Assembly (NCBI RefSeq): GCF_016756535.1
Contig: NZ_AP023247.1
Coordinates: 3,224,501-3,288,500, forward strand
Direction: 5' to 3'
DNA from: Mesorhizobium sp. 131-2-1
GTDB taxonomy: Bacteria > Pseudomonadota > Alphaproteobacteria > Rhizobiales > Rhizobiaceae
DNA: 64,000 bases
Notes under the pieces: model-generated
Seen by the model: the letters and a program-made list of their open reading frames with translations, nothing else
Told to the model about the DNA's origin: nothing
The model's database searches: none
Made by a program: the position numbers and the translations under genes
Shown here: piece after piece, positions 36,110 to 44,787 of the stretch
Numbering within the stretch: the stretch's first letter is position 1
How the letters are laid out: each line of letters opens with the position of its first letter

Positions 36110-37084
36110 TCAGGCCAGAACGGTCTGCAGGCGGGTCAGTTCGCTGATCTGCGCCATCGTCGCCTGGTAGCCAAGGCGGATCGCCTCGTCGGCGCGATGG
36201 AATTCGGTCAGGCCGATATGGCTGAGCTTGGGCTGCAGCGACATATCGGGCGGGTCGCCGGCGAGCCTGGCGCGCGAGATCCGGTCCTGGATAATGTTGA
36301 AGGCTTCGACCATGACGCCGGTGATGCCAAGCCGCGTCTGGTGCGACTGGTGCGCAGTCTCGGCCCGGCCGGTTCCTTGCACGTCCTTCTCGATGACCAG
36401 TTCACCGGCGCTGTGCTTGATGACGGCGGCGCGGCCGAACAGGTCATAGTGGAGGTTGACCGCCACGACCAGCGGCTGCTCATAGGCGCGGCAAACCGAA
36501 ACCGGCACCGGATTGACCAGCGCGCCGTCGACGAGAATACGGCCATTGCAGGTCACCGGCTCAAACACGCCGGGCAGCGCGTAGGAAGCGCGCATGGCGG
36601 TGATCAGCGAGCCGCTCGACAGCCAGATCTCATGACCGGTGCGGATTTCCGATGTCACGGCGACGAAGGGTTTCGGCAGGTCCTCGAAGCGGATACCGGC
36701 CATATGCTCGCGCAGGCGCTGATCGAGCTTCATGCCGCCGAACAGGCCGCTGCCGCGCAGGTTGAGATCGAGCAGGCCGAAGATGCGACGCTTGGTCAGG
36801 CTGCGGGCGAATTCTTCCAGCTCGTCCAGCTTGCCGGCCAGGTAGCAGCCGCCAACCAACGCGCCGATCGAGGTGCCGGCGATCATCGACACTTCGATGC
36901 CGGCCTCGTCGAGCGCGCGCAGCACGCCGATATGAGCCCAGCCGCGCGCGCAGCCACCGCCGAGCGCCAGCGAAATACCAGTCTTCTTGCCAGGCTTCTG
37001 ATCGGATGCGCCGCCGGACGAGGAGGGGCCGTTGGCCTCTCGAACGTCTGGTCTGCCACGTAATGACGCCCATTCGAGCATCAT
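36110..37084 (-). CDS. Patatin-like phospholipase (RssA-like)
   Basis: A 324-residue serine hydrolase of the patatin family. After a ~35-residue polar N-terminus comes LALGGGCARGWAHIGVLRAL (oxyanion hole), then MIAGTSIGALVGG with the GxSxG nucleophile Ser, and ILVDGALVNPVPV with the catalytic Asp of the Ser-Asp dyad. Members hydrolyse phospholipid acyl groups or act as esterases; this one lacks a signal peptide. GGGGAG lies just before the ATG pair at 37084. hisI ends 82 bases upstream on the same strand, and a direct repeat lies in that gap. Confidence 0.92.
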   Translation of the reverse strand: MMLEWASLRGRPDVREANGPSSSGGASDQKPGKKTGISLALGGGCARGWAHIGVLRALDEAGIEVSMIAGTSIGALVGGCYLAGKLDELEEFARSLTKRRIFGLLDLNLRGSGLFGGMKLDQRLREHMAGIRFEDLPKPFVAVTSEIRTGHEIWLSSGSLITAMRASYALPGVFEPVTCNGRILVDGALVNPVPVSVCRAYEQPLVVAVNLHYDLFGRAAVIKHSAGELVIEKDVQGTGRAETAHQSHQTRLGITGVMVEAFNIIQDRISRARLAGDPPDMSLQPKLSHIGLTEFHRADEAIRLGYQATMAQISELTRLQTVLA

Positions 37085-37133
37085 GATCTCCCCTTATCCC
37101 ACATCCCTTCTACAGTAAGGATGTTTGAGAATA

Positions 37134-37159
37134 GTGAATATTAGTGGTTTGTGAATATT
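37134..37159. promoter_or_regulatory. Direct repeat in the patatin promoter region
   Basis: GTGAATATT occurs at 37134-37142 and again at 37151-37159, start to start 17 bases apart. It is in the AT-rich gap between hisI and the patatin gene and could be a regulator or sigma-factor site. This is weak evidence; short AT-rich repeats can arise by chance. Confidence 0.25.
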
Positions 37160-37166
37160 GAATGGT

Positions 37167-37625
37167 TCACACCGGCTTCCGATACGTCCGTTCCGCATCG
37201 AACAGCGGCCTACTGCCATCGTCGGCAAGCGCTGCTTTGCCGTCGATCAGCCCCACCGTCCGATAAAAGCAGGAACGTCGACCGGTGTGACAGGTTGCGT
37301 CGTGGCCCAACACTTTGACGCGCAACCATATCGAATCCTGGTCACAATCCGTGAGCATCTCGACGACGGTCTGGACGTTGCCCGAGGTCTCGCCCTTCTT
37401 CCACAGCGCGTTGCGCGAGCGCGACCAGTAGTGGGCGATGCCGGTCTCCAGCGTCAGTGCCAGAGCCTCGGCATTCATGTGCGCCACCATCAGCAGCTTG
37501 CCGTCCTCAGCGTCGGTGACGACCGCGGTGACAAGGCCGGCCGCATCGAAGCGCGGGGAGAAGGCCGTGCCTTCCTCCAGCGCTTTCTTGTCCGAGGGGG
37601 CTTTGGGGAATTCCAGTGCCGACAT
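37167..37625 (-). CDS. hisI: Phosphoribosyl-AMP cyclohydrolase
   Basis: Third step of histidine biosynthesis, opening the ring of phosphoribosyl-AMP. The 152-residue stand-alone enzyme shows [49 protein letters not shown] with the metal Asp and the zinc-binding [11 protein letters not shown]. It is not fused to hisE. It follows folE by 37 bases, same strand, a conserved rhizobial pairing as far as I recall. AAGGA precedes the ATG. Confidence 0.97.
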   Translation of the reverse strand: MSALEFPKAPSDKKALEEGTAFSPRFDAAGLVTAVVTDAEDGKLLMVAHMNAEALALTLETGIAHYWSRSRNALWKKGETSGNVQTVVEMLTDCDQDSIWLRVKVLGHDATCHTGRRSCFYRTVGLIDGKAALADDGSRPLFDAERTYRKPV

Positions 37626-37662
37626 CGCCGGTCCTTAGTTTGAATCGGCCGACGAGGGCACC

Positions 37663-38298
37663 TCAGGCCCCGCTGCCGCGCACCATGGTGACGAAGCGGA
37701 CTTGCTCCTCGGGCGTGTCCTTGAAGACGCCGGTGAAGGTCGAGGTCAGCGTGGTGGAGCCTTGCTTGCGGATGCCACGCATGGCCATGCACATATGCTC
37801 GGCCTCGATCATGACGGCGACGCCGCGCGGGTTGAGCACGTCCTGGATGACGCCGGCGATCTGCGCCGTCATGGCCTCCTGGGTCTGCAGGCGGTGGGCG
37901 AAAATGTCGACGACGCGCGCGATCTTGGAGAGACCGACGACCTTGCCGTCGGGCAGGTAGCCGACATGCGCCTTGCCGATGATCGGCACCATGTGGTGTT
38001 CGCAATGCGAGTGGAAGGTAATGTCCTTGACCAGCACGAGGTCGTCATAGCCGGCGACTTCCTCGAAGGTGCGGCCAAGCTCGTCGGCCGGGCACATGTC
38101 GTAGCCGTTGAACATCTCGCGGAACGCCTTGGTGACGCGCTTCGGCGTGTCGATCAGGCCCTCGCGGTCCGGATTGTCGCCGGTCCAGCGCAGCAGCGTG
38201 CGCACGGCCGCCTCGACTTCCGCTTCGCTCGGCCGGTCGGTGACGGGCTTTTCCATATAGGCGGCGGGGGGCATGAATTTCTTGATGACGGCATCCAT
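37663..38298 (-). CDS. folE: GTP cyclohydrolase I
   Basis: Converts GTP to dihydroneopterin triphosphate, first step of folate synthesis. The 211-residue enzyme shows [15 protein letters not shown], the zinc and catalytic block [38 protein letters not shown] and the C-terminal [12 protein letters not shown] with the second zinc Cys. I start at MDAVIKKF (38298), with GGGAGA about nine bases upstream; the frame continues far upstream but overlaps the divergent Fe-S gene and is not real. Divergent from the NifU-like gene. Confidence 0.96.
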   Translation of the reverse strand: MDAVIKKFMPPAAYMEKPVTDRPSEAEVEAAVRTLLRWTGDNPDREGLIDTPKRVTKAFREMFNGYDMCPADELGRTFEEVAGYDDLVLVKDITFHSHCEHHMVPIIGKAHVGYLPDGKVVGLSKIARVVDIFAHRLQTQEAMTAQIAGVIQDVLNPRGVAVMIEAEHMCMAMRGIRKQGSTTLTSTFTGVFKDTPEEQVRFVTMVRGSGA

Positions 38299-38541
38299 AA
38301 AGGCGTCTCCCGTAGTCCCTCTCTCAGGAGGAACGAGTTGAACGGACCACGACCTTTCGGGTGTTAGAAACTCGCCCGGTTTCCAGCCCGTAAGCGGCGT
38401 GAACTGATTTGGGCAAAGGAAGCGGCTTTTGGGTCGCCTTGTCGATGCCCGACTGCCAGCATTATATATGGTCGTGCCGAGCGAATGAAAGACGCAACAG
38501 CGGCAATCGCTGTTCGTTGGGCGGCGACAGATTGGAAAAAT

Positions 38542-38988
38542 ATGATCGACGACGTCTACAATGCGAAAATCCTGGGCTTCGCCGGAAACATCGCGCGGAT
38601 CGGCCGGCTCGATCAGCCCGATGCGACGGCACGCGCGCATTCCAAGCTGTGCGGCTCGACCGTGACCGTCGATCTCAAAATGGACGGCGACGTCGTCACC
38701 GATTTCGCGCATGACGTGAAGGCCTGCGCGCTCGGCCAGGCCTCGTCCTCGATCATGGCCCAGAATGTCGTCGGCGCCAGGGCGGACGAGTTGCGCGCCG
38801 TGCGCGAGACCATGCTGAAGATGCTGAAGGAAAACGGCGCACCGCCGGAGGGCCGCTTTGCCGACCTCAAATATCTGGAGCCGGTGCGCGATTACAAGGC
38901 GCGCCATGCCTCGACCATGCTGACCTTCGATGCGGTGGTCGACGCCATCGGCCAGATCGAGAGGAAGCGCGCCGGGCAGGCGGCTTAG
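38542..38988 (+). CDS. Iron-sulfur cluster assembly scaffold (NifU N-terminal/IscU-like)
   Basis: A 148-residue protein of the NifU_N family. The start [17 protein letters not shown] leads into the conserved scaffold: Cys in [13 protein letters not shown], Cys in [17 protein letters not shown]; the third position near the C-terminus lacks the usual Cys, so it is a SufU-like or distant variant. It probably helps cluster assembly, but the missing ligand raises doubt. The ATG at 38542 follows TTGGAAAAA, a weak site; a longer start at 38485 is possible. Confidence 0.82.
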   Translation: MIDDVYNAKILGFAGNIARIGRLDQPDATARAHSKLCGSTVTVDLKMDGDVVTDFAHDVKACALGQASSSIMAQNVVGARADELRAVRETMLKMLKENGAPPEGRFADLKYLEPVRDYKARHASTMLTFDAVVDAIGQIERKRAGQAA

Positions 38989-38989
38989 G

Positions 38990-39060
38990 AGCCGCTCTAT
39001 TTCTTTGGTTTGCGCAATTCCGGACGGAAAACCGTTTCACACTTTTCCTGGAATTGCTTT
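38990..39060. repeat. Palindromic intergenic repeat, copy overlapping a LysR gene end
   Basis: Holds GAGCCGCTC, GCGCAATTCCGGACGGAAAA and CACTTTTCCTGGAATTGC, the core seen at 19528. On the minus strand the last seven codons and the stop of the LysR gene (KAIPGKV then TGA) are inside this element. Confidence 0.75.
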
Positions 39061-39957
39061 TGTCTCCGGGCCGGCCCCCAGCTCCTCGACAAGCCAGTCC
39101 GAAAAGGCTTTTGCCGGCCAGCTGAGACGCTGGAAGTCGGGGGCGACAAGCCAATATGCGCCAAACGGCACTTCCATCTTGAAAGGACGCACAAGCAGGC
39201 CTGCCCGAAGGTCGGCGCCGTTCAATATGCGGTCGCCCAGGGCGACCCCGTGCCCGAGTTTCGCCGCCTGCATGGCAAGCGCCGCATCGGTAAAGAGTGG
39301 CCCCCTCTGCTGAGCGAGGTCTGGAAGGTCCATCGCCTGAAACCATCTCGCCCAGCCGTCGCGATTGTAGTCATGCAGCAGCGTGTAGTGCTGCAGGTCG
39401 GCGGGCGTTGCCAACGGCGCGCCCGATGCGAGCAGGCTGGAAGCCAGGACCGGCGTCACCAGTACGTCAACCAGATGCCTCGCCTGCGTGCGTGGCCAGG
39501 AGCGGGCACTGGCTCCATAGCGGATTGCAAGCTCCGCTTCGTTGCCGCGAAACTCCACGAGGCGGGAATCGGCGTCGACCGAAATGTCGATCTGGGGATA
39601 TTGCTGCCTGAACGAATTGAGGCGCTGGATCAGAAATTCGCCGGCAAAGGATGGCTCGACGCTGACCCGCAGCGGGCTCTGGGCCGGTTTGCTGACGATC
39701 TGCGAAAGACGACGATCGATATCGTCAAAGCTGGCTGTCAGTTGACTGAGCAGGGCCTGTCCCGTCTCCGTCAACTCAACCTTGCGATGGAGCCGTTCGA
39801 ACAGCGGCTTGCCGATCAGGGCTTCGAGTTCCCTGATCTGCCGGCTGACGGCGGCTTGCGAGACGAAAAGCTCTTCGGCGGCGCGGCTGAAGCTCAGCTG
39901 ACGTCCGGCCGCCTCGAAGCTTCTCAGCGCCGTCAATGGCAGCCGTCCGCGCTTCAT
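39037..39957 (-). CDS. LysR-family transcriptional regulator (GcvA-like)
   Basis: A 306-residue regulator. The N-terminal winged helix-turn-helix is LPLTALRSFEAAGRQLSFSRAA followed by LFVSQAAVSRQIRELE (first item in two overlapping halves of the helix pair). The C-terminal effector domain spans about residues 90-295. It resembles GcvA-type regulators of amino-acid or beta-lactamase genes (AmpR is in this group). A class D beta-lactamase lies 850 bases away, but small genes intervene, so a link is only a suggestion. The last seven codons and stop come from an intergenic repeat. Start: ATG 39957, with another ATG two codons earlier. Confidence 0.9.
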   Translation of the reverse strand: MKRGRLPLTALRSFEAAGRQLSFSRAAEELFVSQAAVSRQIRELEALIGKPLFERLHRKVELTETGQALLSQLTASFDDIDRRLSQIVSKPAQSPLRVSVEPSFAGEFLIQRLNSFRQQYPQIDISVDADSRLVEFRGNEAELAIRYGASARSWPRTQARHLVDVLVTPVLASSLLASGAPLATPADLQHYTLLHDYNRDGWARWFQAMDLPDLAQQRGPLFTDAALAMQAAKLGHGVALGDRILNGADLRAGLLVRPFKMEVPFGAYWLVAPDFQRLSWPAKAFSDWLVEELGAGPETKAIPGKV

Positions 39958-40048
39958 TCGCATAATCTCTAGTTATCCGGGGTTGAAATTATACTCGTTT
40001 GAAGGCTGGCGCCAGCGGCCGTCTAATCGACGCCGAAGGAGATCTGCC

Positions 40049-40213
40049 ATGCGAGAACTTCTGGATATCTTCGGTGATGTGATGCGGATCGTGACGTTTC
40101 AATGGCGCGGTGAAGGGGTGCGGCACGCCGCTCATCGCGAGGACGGGCCGACACGCCAGGCCCGCTGGTCGCCTGCGGTCGAGCGGCATGCCTTTCGACG
40201 TTCAAGACCCTGA
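40049..40213 (+). CDS. Possible small protein upstream of yidD
   Basis: A 54-codon frame with an AAGGAG ribosome-binding site seven bases before the ATG. The start MRELLDIFGDVMRIVTFQW looks like a helix; the rest is basic and Arg-rich. It begins about 90 bases from the divergent LysR gene, so it could be a target of that regulator. It ends before the yidD gene. No family is recognised; the later half has the look of a GC-rich chance frame. Confidence 0.4.
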   Translation: MRELLDIFGDVMRIVTFQWRGEGVRHAAHREDGPTRQARWSPAVERHAFRRSRP

Positions 40214-40289
40214 CGCGGAAAAGCAAGGGATTGCGTTCTTCAGTCAAGGCTCACATCTATCGTCAGGGAAGCGCGATGCGGAGATTGCG

Positions 40290-40664
40290 GTGCACGACCA
40301 CCATGGGCATGCGCACGACGCCGGGCCGATCCGGCGCGGGCGCAACTGGCCGGGGCCCTGGCGCAAGACGCCGGGCCGCGTGCTTGGCACGTCGCTTGTC
40401 CGCTTCTATCAACTGACGCTATCCGGCTTCGTCGGCAATTCCTGCCGGCACCTGCCGACCTGCTCCGAATACGCACACGAGGCGATCGCCCGCCACGGCC
40501 TGTGGGCCGGGGGCTGGATGGGGCTGTTCCGGGTGCTGCGCTGCGGCCCGTTCGGAACGCACGGCATCGACCTCGTGCCCGAGACGCTCGCCCAGCGCTA
40601 CGTCTGGTTCATGCCGTGGCGCTACCGGCGGATCGGCAGGAAGCGCGGCGATCCCGAAGCCTGA
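40290..40664 (+). CDS. yidD: Membrane protein insertion efficiency factor YidD
   Basis: A short YidD-family protein (about 124 residues) that associates with the inner membrane and helps YidC-dependent insertion. The core has GNSCRHLPTCSEYAHEAI with the conserved Cys pair and RCGPFGTHGIDLVPE. The N-terminus is His/Arg-rich (VHDHHGHAHDAG). I start at GTG 40290, with GGAG six bases before it; an in-frame ATG at 40188 would add 34 residues without family similarity. Unlike many genomes it is not next to rnpA-yidC. Confidence 0.88.
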   Translation: MHDHHGHAHDAGPIRRGRNWPGPWRKTPGRVLGTSLVRFYQLTLSGFVGNSCRHLPTCSEYAHEAIARHGLWAGGWMGLFRVLRCGPFGTHGIDLVPETLAQRYVWFMPWRYRRIGRKRGDPEA

Positions 40665-40806
40665 GCGCTAACCTCGGAGCGACCAAACTTTCCTTAACGA
40701 TTTGGTTAGGTTAACCGCATGTTGCTGTGGGCTCGCGCATTTAAGTCAAAATCGAGACAAGAGGCCTCGCTAAATCGCTCCTGCACCCTTCAGGAGAGAG
40801 ACTGCC

Positions 40807-41625
40807 ATGCGCCAGATTGACCGCCTTCCCTTCGTCTTTGCCATCGTTCTCTTCCTGCTTGCCTGGCTGCTCGGGTTCCCGATGCGGGCACAGTCCGCGC
40901 CGCTTGGCGATGTCGAATGCACGCTGATCCAGGATGCCGCGAGCGGCGCCACGCTCTATCGCGAGGGCGTCTGCGACCAGCGCTTCAGCCCGGCCTCGAC
41001 CTTCAAGGTGCCGCTTGCGCTGATCGGCTATGACGCCGGCATCCTCGCCGACGAGCACACGCCGAGCTGGGACTACAGGACCGAGTTCAACGCCGTGAAG
41101 CGCGATCAGAAGAAAGTCGATCCGACGATCTGGGAGCGGGATTCGATCCTCTGGTATTCCCGCGAAGTCACCCGCCATCTCGGTGCTGAACGCTTTGCCG
41201 GCTACGTGTCTAATTTCGACTACGGCAACATGGATGTCTCCGGCAATGCCGGCAAGAATGACGGCCTCACCCATTCCTGGGTGAATTCCTCGCTGGAGAT
41301 ATCGCCCATCGAGCAGACTGCCTTCTTGCGCCGGTTGCTTGCCGGCAAGATGCCGGTTTCGGCCAAGGCGCATCAGATGGCGGAAGCGATCATCCGGAGC
41401 TTCCAGGCCGGCGGCTGGGCGGTGCAGGGCAAGACCGGCAGCACGAGGCTGGGCAGTGGCGGCAAGGACAAACGCTCGCTCGGCTGGTTCGTCGGCTGGG
41501 CTGAGAAGGGCGGCCGTCAGATCGTGTTCGCCCGGCTCGTCGTCGATACGAAGCGGACCGAACTGCCCAAAGGTCCGGCGACGCGGGCGGCGTTCCTAAA
41601 GGAACTGCCCCGATTGGTCGACTAG
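40807..41625 (+). CDS. Class D (OXA-type) beta-lactamase
   Basis: A 272-residue secreted serine beta-lactamase or penicillin-binding homologue. The signal peptide (FVFAIVLFLLAWLLGFPM, cleavage near QSA) leads to the periplasm. Motifs in order: STFK with the acylated Ser and carbamylated Lys, SIL in place of the usual SxV, YGN in SNFDYGNMDVSG, and KTG in VQGKTGSTRL. WERD precedes the second motif as in other OXA enzymes. It is probably chromosomal and intrinsic, not on a mobile element. Activity against given drugs cannot be read. GGAG/AGAG precedes the ATG. Confidence 0.92.
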   Translation: MRQIDRLPFVFAIVLFLLAWLLGFPMRAQSAPLGDVECTLIQDAASGATLYREGVCDQRFSPASTFKVPLALIGYDAGILADEHTPSWDYRTEFNAVKRDQKKVDPTIWERDSILWYSREVTRHLGAERFAGYVSNFDYGNMDVSGNAGKNDGLTHSWVNSSLEISPIEQTAFLRRLLAGKMPVSAKAHQMAEAIIRSFQAGGWAVQGKTGSTRLGSGGKDKRSLGWFVGWAEKGGRQIVFARLVVDTKRTELPKGPATRAAFLKELPRLVD

Positions 41626-41649
41626 CCCCCGAGCCGGTTCACGGATTGC

Positions 41650-42486
41650 TCAGGCCGTTCGACGCGCCCTGATGATGTGGCCGCCGGAATTGCCCGTCTT
41701 TGCCTTCGGCTGTCCGGACAAGCGGACGGCGATATCGCCGCTCTCGAGATCCTCGATCTCGTCAAACCCGAGTTCGCAGAGGGATTTCGCCAGTTCGCCG
41801 GGAACGAAGAAGCTGATCCACGGTTCGCCGACGGCCGCGACGCGCGCCGCGTAGAATGCCAGGGCCGCCTGTCCGGCCGCATCGCGGCTGCCAGCCGGTT
41901 CGGCATAGTCGAAGACGACCTCGGAGCCCGGGCTGCCGGCGATATAGGACAGCGTGCCGAAGATCGCCTCCTGCGTCAGGTAAGGCACCACCCCCAGCCA
42001 GACGAAAAAGCTCGGCTCGGCCGTTCTCAAACCGGCCGAGGCCAGTTCATCGGACAGCCCCTGCCGTTCGAAATTGACCGGAACGAATGTGGTGGCGGCT
42101 GGCTCCGCGAGGCCGGCGTCGGCGAGGAGCCGCCGCTTCCAGGCTTGCGTTGCCGGGTGGTCGACCTCGAACACGGCGACGCCTGGATGCGGGTTGCGCA
42201 GCGAAAACGTGTCGAGGCCGGCACCGAGTACCACGACCTGACGGACGCCGCGACGCACAGCCGCCGCCAGCCAGTCCTCGGCAAAGCGGGCACGCGCCGC
42301 AACGAACAGGCGCATGCGCCGGCTGTGCTCGTCCTCCAGCTCGATTTCTTCCGCGGCGGGCGCCGCTTCGCCCAGAATCGCGATCGCATAGGGATCACGA
42401 AACAGGCCCGCTTGCGCTGAAAACTGATGCAGTGCCCTCAGGCGGGCGACGCGCAGGGCGGTCCGGCTGGGGGTGGCATCTTCCAT
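41650..42486 (-). CDS. SAM-dependent methyltransferase (leucine carboxyl methyltransferase-like, TIGR00027 type)
   Basis: A 278-residue protein of the Ppm1/LCMT family (PF04072). The family pattern is SAQAGLFRDPYA near the N-terminus, the SAM loop VVVLGAGLDTFSLR, FEVDHPATQAWKRRLL and FVWLGVVPYLTQEAI. Targets of the bacterial members are not known; polyketide methyltransferases occur among them. I start at MEDATPSR (42486); the frame runs upstream in the track but enters the thrS leader. It is convergent with the beta-lactamase gene and divergent from thrS. Confidence 0.87.
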   Translation of the reverse strand: MEDATPSRTALRVARLRALHQFSAQAGLFRDPYAIAILGEAAPAAEEIELEDEHSRRMRLFVAARARFAEDWLAAAVRRGVRQVVVLGAGLDTFSLRNPHPGVAVFEVDHPATQAWKRRLLADAGLAEPAATTFVPVNFERQGLSDELASAGLRTAEPSFFVWLGVVPYLTQEAIFGTLSYIAGSPGSEVVFDYAEPAGSRDAAGQAALAFYAARVAAVGEPWISFFVPGELAKSLCELGFDEIEDLESGDIAVRLSGQPKAKTGNSGGHIIRARRTA

Positions 42487-42640
42487 GCCGCCATTCGAGA
42501 CGATGGGCGAGGGCCGCGCAAGCCGTCGCGGACCGATGCGATGTTTTCTGCGCACAATTCCTGACGATCCTGGCGGTGACGGCTCTTTACCTGATGCCGC
42601 GCTGCCTCTAAAACCCGCCGGCCGCCGGACGCATCCGGCT

Positions 42641-42682
42641 TCTTGCGCATGCTCCAAACCACTGCACTTTGGGCGACATGCA
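42641..42682. repeat. Palindromic intergenic repeat, short variant
   Basis: Holds TTGCGCATGC, CCAAACCACTGCACTTTGGG and CGACATGC in order, with GCATG/CATGC ends. It resembles the copy at 16436 (CCCAAAACC subtype). It lies in the leader of thrS, about 45 bases before its start. Confidence 0.5.
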
Positions 42683-42726
42683 TTTCACCACCCGCGCTCG
42701 TTTGCGGGACTGGATAGGAGATATCT

Positions 42727-44703
42727 ATGCTGAATTCCGTTTCCCTGACATTTCCCGATGGCTCCGTCCGCGATTACGACGCGGCGATGACCGGTGCCGG
42801 CCTTGCCGAATCGATCTCGAAATCGCTGGCCAAGAAGGCTGTCGCCTATGCCATCGACGGCACCCTTCGCGACCTTTCCGATCCGCTGGGCAAGTCCGGC
42901 AAGCTCGAGATCATCACCCGCGAGGATCCGCGCGCGCTGGAACTGATCCGCCACGATGCCGCGCACGTGCTGGCCGAAGCCGTGCAGGAATTGTGGCCGG
43001 GAACGCAGGTGACCATCGGGCCGGTGATCGAGAACGGTTTCTACTACGACTTCGCCCGCAACGAACCGTTCACGCCCGACGATTTCCCGGTGATCGAGAA
43101 GAAGATGCGCGAGATCATCCAGCGCAACAAGCCGTTCACCAAGGAAGTCTGGCCGCGCGAGAAGGCGAAAAAGGTGTTTGCCGACAAGGGCGAGCGCTAC
43201 AAGCTGGAACTGATCGACGCCATTCCCGAGGACCAGGACCTCAAGATCTACGCGCAGGGCGACTGGTTCGACCTCTGCCGCGGCCCGCACATGGCCTCGA
43301 CCGGGCAGATCGGCAATGCCTTCAAGCTGATGAAGGTGGCTGGCGCCTATTGGCGCGGTGACTCGAACAACCCGATGCTGACGCGCATCTACGGCACCGC
43401 CTGGGCCGACCAGGCGCAGCTCGAGGCCTACCAGACGATGCTGGAAGAGGCCGAGAAGCGCGATCACCGCAAGCTCGGCCGCGAGATGGACCTGTTCCAT
43501 TTCCAGGAAGAGGGTCCCGGTGTCGTCTTCTGGCACGCCAAGGGCTGGAAGATGTTCCAGAACCTGGTCAACTACATGCGCCGGCGCCTCGACGAGCAGG
43601 GCTATCAGGAAGTGAACGCGCCGCAGGTGCTGGACAAGAGCCTTTGGGAGACATCAGGCCACTGGGGCTGGTATCGCGACGCCATGTTCAAGGTGACGGT
43701 CGCCGGCGACGATACCGACGACGACCGGGTGTTCGCGCTGAAGCCGATGAACTGCCCCGGCCACGTGCAGATATTCAAGCATGGGTTGAAGTCCTATCGC
43801 GATCTGCCCGTGAAGCTTGCGGAATTTGGCAATGTGCACCGTTACGAACCTTCGGGGGCGCTGCACGGGCTGATGCGCGTGCGTGGCTTCACGCAGGACG
43901 ATGCGCATATCTTCTGCACCGAGGAGCAGCTTGCGTCCGAGTGCCTGCGCATCAACGACCTGATCCTGTCGACCTATGCCGACTTCGGCTTCGACGAGAT
44001 CAGCGTGAAGCTGTCGACACGGCCGGACAAGCGGGTCGGCACCGATGAGGCCTGGGACCATGCCGAGGAGATCATGAGCGGCGTGCTGGAGACTATCCGC
44101 GCACGGTCAGGCAATCGCATCAGAACCTCGATCAACCCGGGCGAGGGTGCCTTCTATGGCCCGAAATTCGAGTATGTGCTGAAGGACGCCATCGGCCGCG
44201 AATGGCAGTGCGGTACCACCCAGGTCGACTTCAACCTGCCTGAGCGTTTCGGCGCCTTCTATATCGGTTCGGATTCCGAAAAGAAGCAGCCGGTGATGGT
44301 GCACCGCGCCATCTGCGGCTCGATGGAGCGTTTCCTCGGCATCCTGATCGAGAACTATTCCGGCCATTTCCCGCTGTGGTTCGCGCCGCTGCAGGTGGTG
44401 GTCGCGACGATCACATCCGATGCCGACGACTATGCGAATGAGGTGGTGGCCAAGCTCAAGGCCGCCGGACTTCTGGCGGAAGCGGATCTGCGCAACGAGA
44501 AGATCAACTACAAGGTCCGCGAGCATTCGCTGGCCAAGGTCCCGGTCATCCTCGTGTGCGGCAAACGCGAAGCCGAGGAGCAGACGGTCAACATTCGTCG
44601 GTTGGGGTCGCGCGACCAGGAGTCGCTCGGTCTTGCCCAGGCGATCGCACAATTGAGCGAAGAAGCGACAACGCCGGACCGCAGGCGCAAACGCGCTGCC
44701 TGA
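42727..44703 (+). CDS. thrS: Threonyl-tRNA synthetase
   Basis: Charges tRNA-Thr. The 658-residue class II synthetase has a TGS domain (about residues 1-65), the N2 editing domain with [13 protein letters not shown] and [10 protein letters not shown], the catalytic core with the zinc Cys in [13 protein letters not shown], motif 2 in [17 protein letters not shown], motif 3 in [15 protein letters not shown], and a C-terminal anticodon-binding domain (last ~110 residues, [12 protein letters not shown]). Full length. A strong hairpin terminator follows. The start ATG has GGAG upstream. Confidence 0.98.
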   Translation: MLNSVSLTFPDGSVRDYDAAMTGAGLAESISKSLAKKAVAYAIDGTLRDLSDPLGKSGKLEIITREDPRALELIRHDAAHVLAEAVQELWPGTQVTIGPVIENGFYYDFARNEPFTPDDFPVIEKKMREIIQRNKPFTKEVWPREKAKKVFADKGERYKLELIDAIPEDQDLKIYAQGDWFDLCRGPHMASTGQIGNAFKLMKVAGAYWRGDSNNPMLTRIYGTAWADQAQLEAYQTMLEEAEKRDHRKLGREMDLFHFQEEGPGVVFWHAKGWKMFQNLVNYMRRRLDEQGYQEVNAPQVLDKSLWETSGHWGWYRDAMFKVTVAGDDTDDDRVFALKPMNCPGHVQIFKHGLKSYRDLPVKLAEFGNVHRYEPSGALHGLMRVRGFTQDDAHIFCTEEQLASECLRINDLILSTYADFGFDEISVKLSTRPDKRVGTDEAWDHAEEIMSGVLETIRARSGNRIRTSINPGEGAFYGPKFEYVLKDAIGREWQCGTTQVDFNLPERFGAFYIGSDSEKKQPVMVHRAICGSMERFLGILIENYSGHFPLWFAPLQVVVATITSDADDYANEVVAKLKAAGLLAEADLRNEKINYKVREHSLAKVPVILVCGKREAEEQTVNIRRLGSRDQESLGLAQAIAQLSEEATTPDRRRKRAA

Positions 44704-44722
44704 TCTGTACCTGCCCGACGAC

Positions 44723-44752
44723 ATGGCGGTGGAGCGATCCACCGCCATTTTC
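44723..44752 (+). terminator. Strong intrinsic terminator after thrS
   Basis: An 11-bp perfect stem (ATGGCGGTGGA with TCCACCGCCAT) and a GCGA loop are followed by TTTTC. It starts 20 bases after the thrS stop, so thrS is a single-gene transcript. Confidence 0.85.
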
Positions 44753-44787
44753 ACATGCCTGTCACGCCAAAGCTGTAACGAGCCGCC

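Noticed and set aside
37663..38907. A 414-codon version of folE extended upstream
   Set aside because: The extra N-terminus overlaps the divergent Fe-S scaffold gene and is unlike GTP cyclohydrolase; the MDAVIKKF start has a ribosome-binding site and typical length.
40696..40717. CtrA-like TTAA sites here and near 50190 and 63110
   Set aside because: None matches TTAA-N7-TTAA exactly; TTAAC alone is too short to support a site.
41650..42657. Longer start for the methyltransferase
   Set aside because: The added residues have no family similarity and run into the thrS leader.
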